A stretch of 64,000 bases of DNA from Streptacidiphilus jiangxiensis (GTDB taxonomy: Bacteria > Actinomycetota > Actinomycetes > Streptomycetales > Streptomycetaceae): the NCBI RefSeq assembly GCF_900109465.1, contig NZ_FOAZ01000019.1, positions 124,001 to 188,000 on the forward strand, read 5' to 3'. Made by a program: the position numbers and the translations under genes. Shown in pieces: positions 1 to 7,733 of the stretch. The notes under the pieces were generated by a model. That model was not told the DNA's origin, ran no database searches, and worked only from the letters and a program-made list of their open reading frames with translations. Every line of letters starts with the position of its first letter. The first letter of the stretch is position 1.

Positions 1-2
1 GC

Positions 3-809
3 GGCGGCCTGGCCCGCGCGGTCGGCGAGCGGCTGCGGCAGGTCGTCGACGCGAGCTTCCCGACCCGGCTCGACGACGCGCCGACTCCGATCACCCCCTC
101 CCCGGCCACTCCGCTCACCTGGCTCGAGGTGCCGGGCCCCGACCGCCCGGGCGTCCTGCAGAGCTTCGACGAACGCCACCTGGTCCGGCTCCTGGCCCGC
201 GCCGACGCCCGCCTGGAACTGACCGTAACCGTCGGCGAGTTCGTCAGCAGCCGGACCGCACTGGGCCGCCTCGGCGTGCCCAGCGGCGCCGCGGCGATGC
301 CGCCCCGCCTGCCCGAGCTCGTCGCCGCCTGCGCCCGCTACGGCCCCACCCGCACCGTGGAGCAGGACCCCTCCTACGGCTTCCGGCTGCTCGCCGACAT
401 CTCCATCCGCGCCCTCTCCCCCGCCGTCAACGACCCGACGACGGCCGTCCAGTCACTCGACCAGATCGAGGAGGGACTGCTGCGGATCGCCTCCCGCACC
501 CTCGGCCCGGCGCTGCTGCTCGACGACGACTCCATCGCCCGCGTCGCCTACCCGGCCCCCGAATGGCCCGACCTGGTCGCCCTCGCCCTCGACGAGACCC
601 TCCTCTACGGCGCGGGCAACCCCCAGGTCGTCCGCCGCGCCCGCGCCCTCCTCGACCGCGTCGAGGCCGCGACTCCCCCCGAGCGCCGCGAGGCGCTCAC
701 GGCCCGCCGCGCCCTCCTCGACCGCCTCAGCAGCGCCGCCCTCCCGGATCCCTTCCTGCACGCTCTCGCGTCGGTCCCGGACCCCTTCGGCCTCGGCGGT
801 CCGACCTGA
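3..809 (+). CDS. DUF2254 membrane protein, C-terminal part
   Basis: The reading frame is open from the left edge of the window, so this is the C-terminal part of a longer protein. The visible portion is the soluble C-terminal half of a DUF2254 (predicted membrane protein) family member. The best marker is the stretch around ISIRALSPAVNDPTTA followed by a leucine-rich helix, which is the conserved core of that family. The usual N-terminal membrane helices would lie outside the window. No biochemical function is established for the family. The stop codon is followed at once by a pentamer repeat array and then a hairpin. I read the frame through position 129 because the upstream codons are open and use the same codon bias. 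Confidence 0.75.
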   Translation, partial: GGLARAVGERLRQVVDASFPTRLDDAPTPITPSPATPLTWLEVPGPDRPGVLQSFDERHLVRLLARADARLELTVTVGEFVSSRTALGRLGVPSGAAAMPPRLPELVAACARYGPTRTVEQDPSYGFRLLADISIRALSPAVNDPTTAVQSLDQIEEGLLRIASRTLGPALLLDDDSIARVAYPAPEWPDLVALALDETLLYGAGNPQVVRRARALLDRVEAATPPERREALTARRALLDRLSSAALPDPFLHALASVPDPFGLGGPT

Positions 810-903
810 GCCGACCTGAACCGAGCCGAGCCGACCTGAGCCGAGCCGAGCCGAGCCGGCCTGCCAGGGCGGAGCCGAGCCGACCTGGGCCGAGCCGACC
901 TGA
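803..903. repeat. GAGCC/GACCT pentamer array
   Basis: Roughly twenty 5-bp units, mostly GAGCC alternating with GACCT, start within the last codons of the DUF2254 gene and run about 95 bp past its stop. The array is imperfect, with one interruption near 855-865. It looks like slippage-generated simple sequence. No gene is supported here, although the repeat keeps several reading frames artificially open. Confidence 0.7.
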
Positions 904-913
904 CGCAAGCGAA

Positions 914-948
914 AGGGGCGTGCGGCCACTCCCCGGCCACACGCCCCT
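914..948 (+). terminator. hairpin downstream of DUF2254 gene
   Basis: GGGGCGTG-C-GGCC at 915-927 pairs with GGCC-A-CACGCCCC at 935-947 around a 7-nt loop. It is a strong G/C stem about 110 bp after the DUF2254 stop, with only a short T-poor tail, as is usual for actinobacterial terminators. The remaining gap from 949 to 1183 shows nothing I can assign. Confidence 0.5.
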
Positions 949-1183
949 CACCTGCTCGCCCGTCCTCCACCGAACGGGGCCCCGCCAAGGTCCCCGTTCG
1001 GCAGGGCGACACGTCCGGTCCTTCAGCTCCCCACAGAACCCCGGGCCGGCTCCCCCTACGCCGATCAAGCTATCGGGCTCCCTCTGCGTCCCCCGTCCGC
1101 CCTGACGCCTCCTTTGCGCGCACTCCAGCAACCCTGACGTCCCCTTGACGCCCCAGCCTCCCGATCACTCCGACTCACTCCGA

Positions 1184-1735
1184 TCACGCCTCGGCGAGCA
1201 ACTCGCGCACCGCCCGTTCCGCCTGCGCGACCCGTCCTTCCGGCGTCCTGGCCTTCAGCACGGGCAGCATCACCTGGTACCGCGCGGTCCGCCCCATCGC
1301 CTCGAACCGCTCCGCCGCCCGCGCCGACCCGGCCAGCGCCTCCACGAGCTCGACGGGCACCTCCGCCTCCCGCTGCCCGGCATACGCGGCCTCCCACCGC
1401 CCATCCGCCTGCGCGGCAGCCACCTCTGCCAACCCGGCCTCGGCCATCCGCCCAGCCGCGGCCAGCGCCCCGACCCGCTCGACATTCGCGGCCGACCAGA
1501 GACTCCGCGGCCCCCGCGGCGAGTACCGCTGCAGGTAGGCACCGGCATCGTGAGCGCGCCGCAGACTGTCGATCCACCCGTAACAGAGGGCGACCTGCAA
1601 CGCGTCCTCGATACTCACCGTGGCGACTTCGCGGGTGTGTCCCTTCTTGGCGATCAGCAACCACGCCTCGGGCTCGCTCCGATGGTGCGCGGCCAACCAC
1701 TCCTCCCACGCCCGGGCATCCTCGAAGTGCAGCAT
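1184..1735 (-). CDS. YdeI/OmpD-associated family protein
   Basis: This 183-residue protein belongs to the YdeI (OmpD-associated) family. Markers are the early W-x2-WL-x-A-HH segment, the CYGWIDS motif near residue 45, and the SLWSAAN-x-ER segment in the middle. The conserved C-terminal region then carries the family's Y-x-MLPVLKARTPE-type ending. Family members are small cytosolic proteins of unclear biochemical role, sometimes linked to bacteriocin or antimicrobial-peptide protection. I chose the ATG at 1733-1735 because the protein then begins MLHFEDARAWEEWL, which matches the usual N-terminus. The frame is open further upstream toward the tRNA, but that part looks like non-coding sequence. 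Confidence 0.75.
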   Translation of the reverse strand: MLHFEDARAWEEWLAAHHRSEPEAWLLIAKKGHTREVATVSIEDALQVALCYGWIDSLRRAHDAGAYLQRYSPRGPRSLWSAANVERVGALAAAGRMAEAGLAEVAAAQADGRWEAAYAGQREAEVPVELVEALAGSARAAERFEAMGRTARYQVMLPVLKARTPEGRVAQAERAVRELLAEA

Positions 1736-1900
1736 CCGCCTCCCCGCCTCTCCTCCCTCGTCCGGCACCCTCAACCGAGTCTCCACCGGCCCAGCACGCC
1801 CCTGCCACACCACACCCACCCACTCCGCAGCGAGCCCCTCCCCGGACCAGGTACTCTTAGCCCTTGCCCCGGTCCACACCGGGCCCCGGGCCACCCCCGA

Positions 1901-1975
1901 GGGCGCATAGCTCAGCGGTAGAGCGCTGCTCTTACAAAGCAGATGTCGGCGGTTCGAATCCGTCTGTGCCCACCA
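1901..1975 (+). tRNA. tRNA-Val (TAC)
   Basis: The cloverleaf is complete. Acceptor GGGCGCA pairs with TGTGCCC, the anticodon stem is CTGCT/AGCAG around loop CTTACAA (anticodon TAC), the T arm contains GGTTCGAATCC, the discriminator is A at 1972, and CCA is encoded at 1973-1975. Its 3' part from 1935 onward is the left attachment site of the adjacent element and is repeated exactly at 6424-6468. Confidence 0.93.
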
Positions 1976-1979
1976 GCTC
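1935..1979. other. attL: tRNA-Val 3' half, left end of element
   Basis: These 45 bp run from the anticodon loop to just past the CCA end of tRNA-Val and are identical to 6424-6468. Tyrosine recombinases of actinomycete integrative elements typically cross over in tRNA 3' halves and restore the tRNA. The gene stays intact on this side, with the integrase remnant 53 bp away. Confidence 0.85.
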
Positions 1980-2031
1980 CGAACAGCAACGGAGCCCCAC
2001 ACCATGATCGGCGTGAGGCTCCACGTGCCAC

Positions 2032-2631
2032 TTACGTGCCAGATGGGTCCGTGTCCGGCGAACCGTCTTCCCTGGCTTCTTTGATCATCTGCCCGAGCTT
2101 GTCCGCGATGACGCGGTCCCGACCGGCGGTCATGTGCTGGTAGATCAGCGCGGCGCGGGTGCTGCTGTGGCCCATCTGGGTCATGAGCTCCCGCGTGCTG
2201 GCGCCGGCGTTGGCCGCGAGGGTGTTCCCCGTGTGGCGGAGATCGTGGAAGTGCACCTCATCGCTGATCTTCGCCTTCTTCCGAGCCCGCTCCCACACCT
2301 CGTGGAAGTTCCTCCGCCGGAGCCGACCGCCCAGGGCTCCCGTGAAGACGTGGGACGTGTCAAAGGCGTAGATAATGGTGTCGCCTTCGCGTCCATCGCC
2401 CAGTGAAACCGCGAACTTTTCAATGGGTAGGAATTCATGGGCAACTGACGGGTCTAGAACCTCGGCATTCACGTGGAAGATCCTCACCCAGAGTCGGGAT
2501 GAATCTGGCCTGGCTGGGCATGGAGAAAGCGGTCCTTGGCCTGGATCATGCCAACTGATGATTGCGCGACCAAGATCCGGGCCAACCACGGACCTGCGTG
2601 CCTGAGCTGTGCGGGAATTGGATGCCTGCAA
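2032..2631 (-). pseudogene. tyrosine recombinase (integrase), 3' remnant
   Basis: The last ~130 residues are a clear phage/ICE-type tyrosine recombinase catalytic domain. HDLRHT (H129, R132), GHSS (H155) and the nucleophile in ALIYQH (Y164) are all present, followed by the usual basic helix and tail. The first ~60 residues do not resemble an integrase. The SAM-like and N-terminal DNA-binding domains and the first catalytic arginine are missing, whereas full family members have roughly 380-450 residues. The remnant points toward tRNA-Val and ends 53 bp from the attachment site, the classic position of an integrase. I infer that it is inactive and that the element cannot excise alone. Confidence 0.8.
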
Positions 2632-2755
2632 GCAGGTCAGAGGCTTGATCGACGGAGAATGCAGAACGGCCTATAAAGCCGATCGCGTCTTGGTCAAGCC
2701 TTTCGGTGCGTGGACAATGCCCGTCGTGACTTCAAAACTCGACCAACCCAGATGA

Positions 2756-2941
2756 CCTTCCGATCTTCGCAGCGGCAGGACCTTTCTGGTGGGCGGAACC
2801 ATTGGGACCGTTGCCTATGCCTTGATCGCGCACCGGCCGGGGGGAGTGGCCAGGCTGCCGTGGTGGGGGATCCTGGTGGGAGCGGCCGTCGCAACGAGTC
2901 TGGCCGCGCTGTCCCCGAACCGTCAGCGGCAACAGAGATGA
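2756..2941 (+). pseudogene. hydrophobic C-terminal fragment, possible membrane gene remnant
   Basis: A short open frame ending at TGA 2939-2941 encodes two good hydrophobic segments, one containing FLVGGTIGTVAYALIA and one containing WWGILVGAAVATSLAAL, separated by a short basic loop. The first possible start is the GTG at 2789. The frame is closed just upstream by a TGA at 2753. It could be a small two-helix protein, but it looks more like the end of a decayed gene within the element. I do not recognise a family. The rest of 2632-3066 shows nothing further I can support. Confidence 0.25.
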
Positions 2942-3066
2942 CGGCCGAGCCGATTGAGTCGCCGTGCCCGTTGCGTGCCCGCAGGGGCGGGGTCTGGTCC
3001 GAGGCGAGCTTCCGCTGATATGGGAGGTAGACGGCCGTTTGGCCAATAGCGAGCGGAGCTTGGGAC

Positions 3067-3636
3067 CTACCAGTCTTGCGTGAACCCTGGGTCGTCTCCG
3101 CCGAGGGCCCTTCGAGCCCTCGCAATGAACTCGCGCAGGGCGACGACTTCAGCAGCGTGGAGGGCCAGTTGCTCATCGCTGATGAGCTTCACGAGCACCT
3201 CTGCCGTGCCGAGGTGGGCACGAGCAGCGGCCTCCATGCCACGGTGAGCTTCTAGAGCAGCGTTATTGAGCTCTCTGGCCGCGTCGCTCACCTCAGGAGG
3301 ACCTTCGAGGCGGACGTACTCTGCTTCGCTCTCAGGGGCTTCAAGAGCTGGGAAGTAGTCCTCCCATATCCGCGGCCAAGACAGGGCGGTGGGTAGAGCT
3401 GCCTGCCGGCGCGTGTTGCCGACGATTGCACCTTCTTCGCGGCAGCCATCATGCAGATGTAATGCCTCCCGACGCTCAAGGCGATGTCCGGCACGGCGTT
3501 CTGACCTAGACCTGTCTGCTTGGGCTTGGGCCAGTCGTTCCTGGCGGCCTTTCAGTGCACCGAACAGCCCTGTGAGTGCTAAGCCTCCGAGCGCGGACGC
3601 TGCCGATATGACCGCTCCCCAGTTTCCGTCACCCAT
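3067..3636 (-). pseudogene. small membrane-anchored hypothetical protein, probably frameshifted
   Basis: From the ATG at 3634-3636 the product starts with a typical N-terminal anchor (GAVISAASALGGLALTGLFGA) followed by a basic, Gln/Arg-rich coiled segment and RLERREA. This is the layout of a common actinomycete mobile-element protein family of unknown function. After RREA the frame loses family character. The adjacent frame (about 3390-3470) then supplies a more plausible continuation, YICMMAAAKKVQSSATRAG. The original frame becomes convincing again from WEDYFPALEAPESEAEY to the end, with long amphipathic helices. I infer two compensating indels near 3470 and 3390. It may instead encode a shifted but full-length product. 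Confidence 0.45.
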
Positions 3637-4096
3637 ACAGTGAAGCATCCGGCAGCGCAGTTGCCGGCAGTTCCTGATGATCCGTGCGAGAGGCCAGAGC
3701 GAATGCTTCATTCGGAGGGCAGGGGCGTGCCACAACCGCGCCAGGACAGACAGCAGCCGGCGGGGAATGGCGGGCACGGCAACGGCTGGAGTGCAGGTCA
3801 GAGACTCGCAGGCCAGACAGATTCTGCCCCGGGAAGGCTTAAAGGCAGATATCGCTGACTCGAAGCCAACTCCAGGTGACGAAAGGTTGCGACTTGCCGG
3901 ACCGGCCCTTCACCCTTGTCATAGTCTGATTGCGCCCCTCACTAAGTGAATTCGACTCCCTTACCCGAATGATCCGGTGCCCCTGACCTTCCGGTTCGGA
4001 TGCTGGCGTATCGTAGATGTAAGGCTCAATTCGCTTTTTCATGGCTTCGAAACTCAGAGGAGCGACTGGCACACACTTATCTACGGAATCCCTAGA
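3637..4096. other. intergenic stretch inside the element
   Basis: There is no convincing gene in these 460 bp. A 77-codon minus-strand frame (3839-4072) is open but has no recognisable domain and no good ribosome-binding site. Base composition falls toward the A+T-richer HEPN gene. It may hold degenerate remains of the element. Confidence 0.4.
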
Positions 4097-4825
4097 TCAC
4101 GATGGCGACGCAACCTCCGTGCTTCCTGCTTCTGCATAGCTGTCAACTATGTCAGTGACATAACCGTTTAGAATATCGAAAAGTGTTTTGGCCAAGACTT
4201 CAATAAAGCGCACGTTGTACGTCAACTCCGGGCGCGAGATGTGAAGTGCCGAAGCAGTGTGGGCGACTTGATGTCGAGAGTTCACCAAGGCATCAAGTTT
4301 TTGCTCTTCGAAGCCTTCAATTTCTGGCCTTCCCCATAGCTTGGTAAATTCTGGGGAGGCTTTCTTGAAGACCTCTGATATCCCTACGGTCTTGAACATT
4401 CTTTTCACGCAAGCCGCGTCCGGATTACTGTTGGTTGCTGCCAGCGCCCTAGGCTCAAAGCTTCCCTTTGAGAGCAACTTTGCCGCAGCGATAACGCCTT
4501 CAAGGCGTTGCTCTCTTTCCATTCCCTTACTTGAATAGTCTCCCTTGATGGCCAACTCCATAGAAGCAAACGATGCTTCCACGCGAAGCTTTTGAGGCAG
4601 CAATGCAGCGGGAACGCCAGCGGCGCGAATGCGATCTAGTTCCTCTTCGAAAAGGTCCCGAAGGAACTTTTCGAATGCGGCGACGGTAAGGACAGTGCAT
4701 GCTCCACGAAGGGCCGATACCGTAGCAATCTCACGATCCTCGGGAGGATCTAGGTAAACCGACTCCAGGGAGATCAGGGCTTTGACCGATAGCAGACTGG
4801 AGTCCAGGTTCGGAAGTGATGACAT
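4097..4825 (-). CDS. HEPN-domain protein, putative ribonuclease partner of DUF262 protein
   Basis: This 242-residue all-alpha protein carries the HEPN signature R-x4-H as NSRHQVAH (R184, H189), preceded by an acidic/amphipathic helix. The N-terminal half is helical (AAFEKFLRDLFEEEL), as in the MAE_28990/RiboL-PSP group of HEPN proteins. HEPN proteins with this motif are typically metal-independent RNases found in toxin-antitoxin and phage-defence systems. The gene begins 6 bp after the upstream DUF262 gene ends, so the two form an operon. Its codon use is far more A/T-rich than the chromosome around it, consistent with recent acquisition. The RNase activity is inferred from the motif and context. 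The exact HEPN subfamily is uncertain. Confidence 0.75.
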   Translation of the reverse strand: MSSLPNLDSSLLSVKALISLESVYLDPPEDREIATVSALRGACTVLTVAAFEKFLRDLFEEELDRIRAAGVPAALLPQKLRVEASFASMELAIKGDYSSKGMEREQRLEGVIAAAKLLSKGSFEPRALAATNSNPDAACVKRMFKTVGISEVFKKASPEFTKLWGRPEIEGFEEQKLDALVNSRHQVAHTASALHISRPELTYNVRFIEVLAKTLFDILNGYVTDIVDSYAEAGSTEVASPS

Positions 4826-4831
4826 CGGAGA

Positions 4832-5986
4832 TTAGCCGATCACATCCGAAATCATGTTTCGCATGTGTTGGATACGCTCACGGAAATATGTAGGGGTGTT
4901 GGTAGCTGCGTCGACCACCCGTCGAAATGATGGTTCCTGGAAGAGCTTCTTCACCCCTTCGATGATTTCCTTCTGATTCTTCGCCAGGTCCTCCTTGGAG
5001 AAGTCACTAAGGGCGAAGATCTCAGCGTCATAGAGCGAAGCAAGGACCTGCCTTCGCCACGTCCCCTTCTCGGGCGACCATCGCTGGAACGCATTAGGGC
5101 CGAACGCGGCGTGCGCCTTACTGATTGCCTCGCGGAAAGCCTTGCGCTGCTCCTCTACCTCTTCCTCCTTCATGGCATGGTTCTCGCCCATGAAGGAGTC
5201 CAGCTTCCGCCCCATTCCGCCCGCAAATGTGTCCCAATTGCTGCGGAATGTCAGATACCTTAGGACAAACTCGGCGTCACGCATCTCTTTGTAGATCGCA
5301 GACCGACTCTTGTCCTTGATTCCGAGCAGCACGTGAAACTCTCGCGAAATGGACTCCTCTAGGATCATATCGTTCAACTTACCGGGCCAGGCACTATTCC
5401 TGATCTCTTGAGGATTCAGGCGAATACCACCGGTATTCAGGCGCTGGAAGACTTGGTACTTAATGTCAGGATCCGACTGCCTCAGGATGATTACGGCGCG
5501 AAGGTTCGCCCGGGTCTCGAGGATGGTCTGCAAGGTGGATGGGAGCTCGTCAAAAGTCAAGCCGTTTGCCTCCGGAAAAACGGAGAGACCTTGCAATCGA
5601 TAACGCCCCAGAAGAAAGTCGCTAATGGCGGTGAGGCGCTGCTTTCCGTCGATCACTGAGTAGTGGCCGTAAGCATCTTCGTTCAGGAAGATGTTTGGGA
5701 TAGGGACGTTCATGAGAAAGGACTCGATGAGTTGAGACTTTCGAGTTTCATCCCATCGATTACGCCGCTGATATGACGGAGAAAGATCAATACTCCGGCT
5801 TCGGACTAGGTCCGTGAGAGATTTGAGGTTGTAGTCTAGGACGCTTGTCAGAAGATCCCTCTGCTTGGCTTCCCAAAAACCAATGGGATCTTGCTCGAAC
5901 TCCGAGTCGAGCTCTAGCTCCTGCTCCTCGATATCGCGTTCCTCAGAGAATTCGAGGTCAAGAGTCTCATTGTCGTCGTTGCCCAT
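4832..5986 (-). CDS. DUF262 (ParB/GmrS-like) protein
   Basis: This 384-residue protein has a central DUF262 domain. The signature DGKQRL (D113-R117, the DGQQR motif) is preceded by SYQRRNRWDE and followed by FQRLNTGGIRLNPQEIRN. All three blocks are conserved in ParB/sulfiredoxin-fold DUF262 proteins, which include the GmrS half of the type IV restriction enzyme GmrSD and are predicted nucleotide-dependent nucleases. No C-terminal HNH (DUF1524/GmrD) domain is visible. The C-terminus is helical and basic. The first 35 residues are strikingly acidic. It lies directly upstream of the HEPN gene on the same strand with a 6-bp gap, and the pair is the cargo of the tRNA-Val element. The defence role is inference. 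Confidence 0.8.
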   Translation of the reverse strand: MGNDDNETLDLEFSEERDIEEQELELDSEFEQDPIGFWEAKQRDLLTSVLDYNLKSLTDLVRSRSIDLSPSYQRRNRWDETRKSQLIESFLMNVPIPNIFLNEDAYGHYSVIDGKQRLTAISDFLLGRYRLQGLSVFPEANGLTFDELPSTLQTILETRANLRAVIILRQSDPDIKYQVFQRLNTGGIRLNPQEIRNSAWPGKLNDMILEESISREFHVLLGIKDKSRSAIYKEMRDAEFVLRYLTFRSNWDTFAGGMGRKLDSFMGENHAMKEEEVEEQRKAFREAISKAHAAFGPNAFQRWSPEKGTWRRQVLASLYDAEIFALSDFSKEDLAKNQKEIIEGVKKLFQEPSFRRVVDAATNTPTYFRERIQHMRNMISDVIG

Positions 5987-6423
5987 GATCAGCTCCCGTC
6001 TGCGTCCTTGATCCAGATCCTACGGTGCTCGAGAGAGCATGTCCTTCAGTTGTAGCGATCTGTGAGGAGCTCTCAACAACCGTGACAGACCGACGCGTTG
6101 TCACCAGGAAGCCGCTGCCGTAGACGGCCCGTAAGGTGAACGTGCACCTGGGATGCGGGTTTCATGTCCGTTCCACTGCCGGCTGCGGGCGGCTACTTGC
6201 GGCAGTTCCCCAATCAAGCCGCGCAGGCAGGCCCGCAGGTGCAGCGGTACATCTAGGCGGAGGCTGCGCCTGAGGTGTGCGTGCGTGCCTTCACCGCACG
6301 GGCAGCTCACTGATCTGACATCAACCCCAACAGCCCCAGGTGATCAGCGGTGCTCCACGGTGGTGCCTCTACATGCTGCGGCGGGCAGCGCCCGCACGTC
6401 CCGCCAGGCGCTGGTCGAGCTCG
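5987..6423. other. right end of the element, no gene seen
   Basis: These 437 bp lie between the DUF262 start codon and the right attachment site. They should hold the promoter of the DUF262-HEPN operon, but I see no convincing -35/-10 pair. Long frames run through it on both strands but lack any recognisable domain. The right half is again G+C-rich. Confidence 0.4.
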
Positions 6424-6468
6424 CAAAGCAGATGTCGGCGGTTCGAATCCGTCTGTGCCCACCAGCTC
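6424..6468. other. attR: 45-bp copy of tRNA-Val 3' half
   Basis: This is identical over 45 bp to 1935-1979, starting at the anticodon loop and ending after the CCA-AGCTC. The sequence upstream of 6424 does not continue the tRNA (no D arm, no 5' acceptor), so it is an attachment-site copy and not a gene. Centre-to-centre distance to attL is 4,489 bp, which sets the element size. Confidence 0.88.
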
Positions 6469-6546
6469 ATTGGCGCCACAGCGATCAAGCTCCGGGACCG
6501 CGGACATGCCTACCCAGTGGCGCTGCGCCGTGGAACGATCAGCCCC

Positions 6547-7464
6547 ATGAGCGAGCCCTGGGACGTCGTCAGTTGGTCCGGCTGTGTGCACGCCCATGGC
6601 TCGGCGGAGAACATCCCCGCGCACATTGCCGCATGGCGCGACGGCGGCCCGCGTCAGCGGCTGGACAGTGGCGACTACCTGCGTGAGGCGAACTTCGCGT
6701 TCGGCATCTGGCCGGCCACGGCGCCGACCGCGACGGCGCTCGCGGTGCTGCTGGAATCCGGCGGCCTGGACGAGGAGCAGGCCCAACTGCCGCTGCTGTT
6801 CATCGACCGGATCGCCCACCTGTGTGACCTCGGGAGTGAGGCCGAAGCGCTTCGCGAACGCTGTGGGCAGCATGCCGGGGACATCGCAGCGTGGGTGACG
6901 GCCTATGGTGCGGGCGACCAGGACGTGCGGGAGTCGATGCGCTCCGACGAGTCCGAGGCGCTGAGGCTTGTCCATGAGTCCTCGCGGCTTGCCTGCTTCG
7001 ACGTGATCCCGCGACTTGTCACGGCGGTGCTGCCGCACCTGGACGACGAGCGGATCAGGCGGCGCGGCTGGCTTGCCGCGACGCTCGCCGCGCTCGCCCG
7101 GCATCCGCTGGTGGAGGTCCACAGGCCGCTGCTCTCGGAGCGCGTCGAGAAGATGGCACAGGCTCAGACGGACCCGCACGAACTCGCGACCGCGCTGCTC
7201 GCTCTCGGTGATCTCGGGGGCACTCCCCGGGCGTGGCTGGAGCACCCTCACATCGGGGTCCGATGGAGCGCTGCCCTGGCGACGTCTTTGGCCGCCGACG
7301 GGGTTGCGAAGAGGCTGCGGGAGGAGCTTGTTCGATCGCCCAGCGCGTACTTCGCCTCCTTCGGTCCCGGCATGGCGGCGCCGGGGCAGTTCATGGCGCC
7401 TCCGTACGGACGCGGCTTCGGCGAAATGCTGCTGGAACGCGCGCGTGCGTGCTCGACGCCGTGA
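6547..7464 (+). CDS. hypothetical HEAT-like repeat protein
   Basis: This 305-residue protein is largely alpha-helical. Leu/Ala-rich helices recur with a period of about 35-40 residues (for example RRRGWLAATLAALARHP and PHELATALLALGDLG), and the segment EHPHIGVRWSAALATSLA closely resembles a HEAT/armadillo-type repeat. No catalytic motif is visible. The ATG at 6547 is chosen because MSEPWDVVSW gives a sensible start. The frame is open further upstream, but that would run through the attachment site. It is the first chromosomal gene right of the element and has normal high G+C codon use. The function is unknown; a scaffold or protein-binding role is only a guess. Confidence 0.6.
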   Translation: MSEPWDVVSWSGCVHAHGSAENIPAHIAAWRDGGPRQRLDSGDYLREANFAFGIWPATAPTATALAVLLESGGLDEEQAQLPLLFIDRIAHLCDLGSEAEALRERCGQHAGDIAAWVTAYGAGDQDVRESMRSDESEALRLVHESSRLACFDVIPRLVTAVLPHLDDERIRRRGWLAATLAALARHPLVEVHRPLLSERVEKMAQAQTDPHELATALLALGDLGGTPRAWLEHPHIGVRWSAALATSLAADGVAKRLREELVRSPSAYFASFGPGMAAPGQFMAPPYGRGFGEMLLERARACSTP

Positions 7465-7528
7465 CCCGGCGCGCCTGATCTCGGCCGTCGTTCGGTGTGG
7501 GCCGTGGGCCGTCCGCCACAATGGGGCT

Positions 7529-7714
7529 GTGGAATTCGAGGGTTCACGTCCAGTTGCTCCGAGGCTTCTCCTCGTCGATCGCGTCGGCTGGTTCGTGCTG
7601 GAGCGCCCTGGGTTGATCCCCGCCGGATGCCGCTTCTGGACCGAGTCGGACGCGCTGGTCGTCGAGCTTCCTGAAGGGGAGCGGCGCAGGTACCCGGGCA
7701 GGATGGTCCGCTGA
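7529..7714 (+). CDS. small hypothetical protein
   Basis: A 61-codon frame starts with GTG at 7529 and encodes a compact, mostly beta-like sequence with VGWFVLERPGLIPAGCRFW in the middle and a basic C-terminus. Third-position G/C use is that of a real gene. I recognise no family and no strong ribosome-binding site. It sits 64 bp after the HEAT-like gene and could be transcribed with it. Confidence 0.35.
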   Translation: MEFEGSRPVAPRLLLVDRVGWFVLERPGLIPAGCRFWTESDALVVELPEGERRRYPGRMVR

Positions 7715-7733
7715 CACGGACGCGGGCGGTCCG

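Noticed and set aside
3839-4072. 77-codon minus-strand frame inside the island
   Set aside because: It has no ribosome-binding site, domain or neighbour support; kept only as a note in the gap entry.
6424-6475. Second tRNA-Val gene
   Set aside because: Only the 3' half is present; there is no 5' acceptor strand or D arm, so it is an attachment-site copy.
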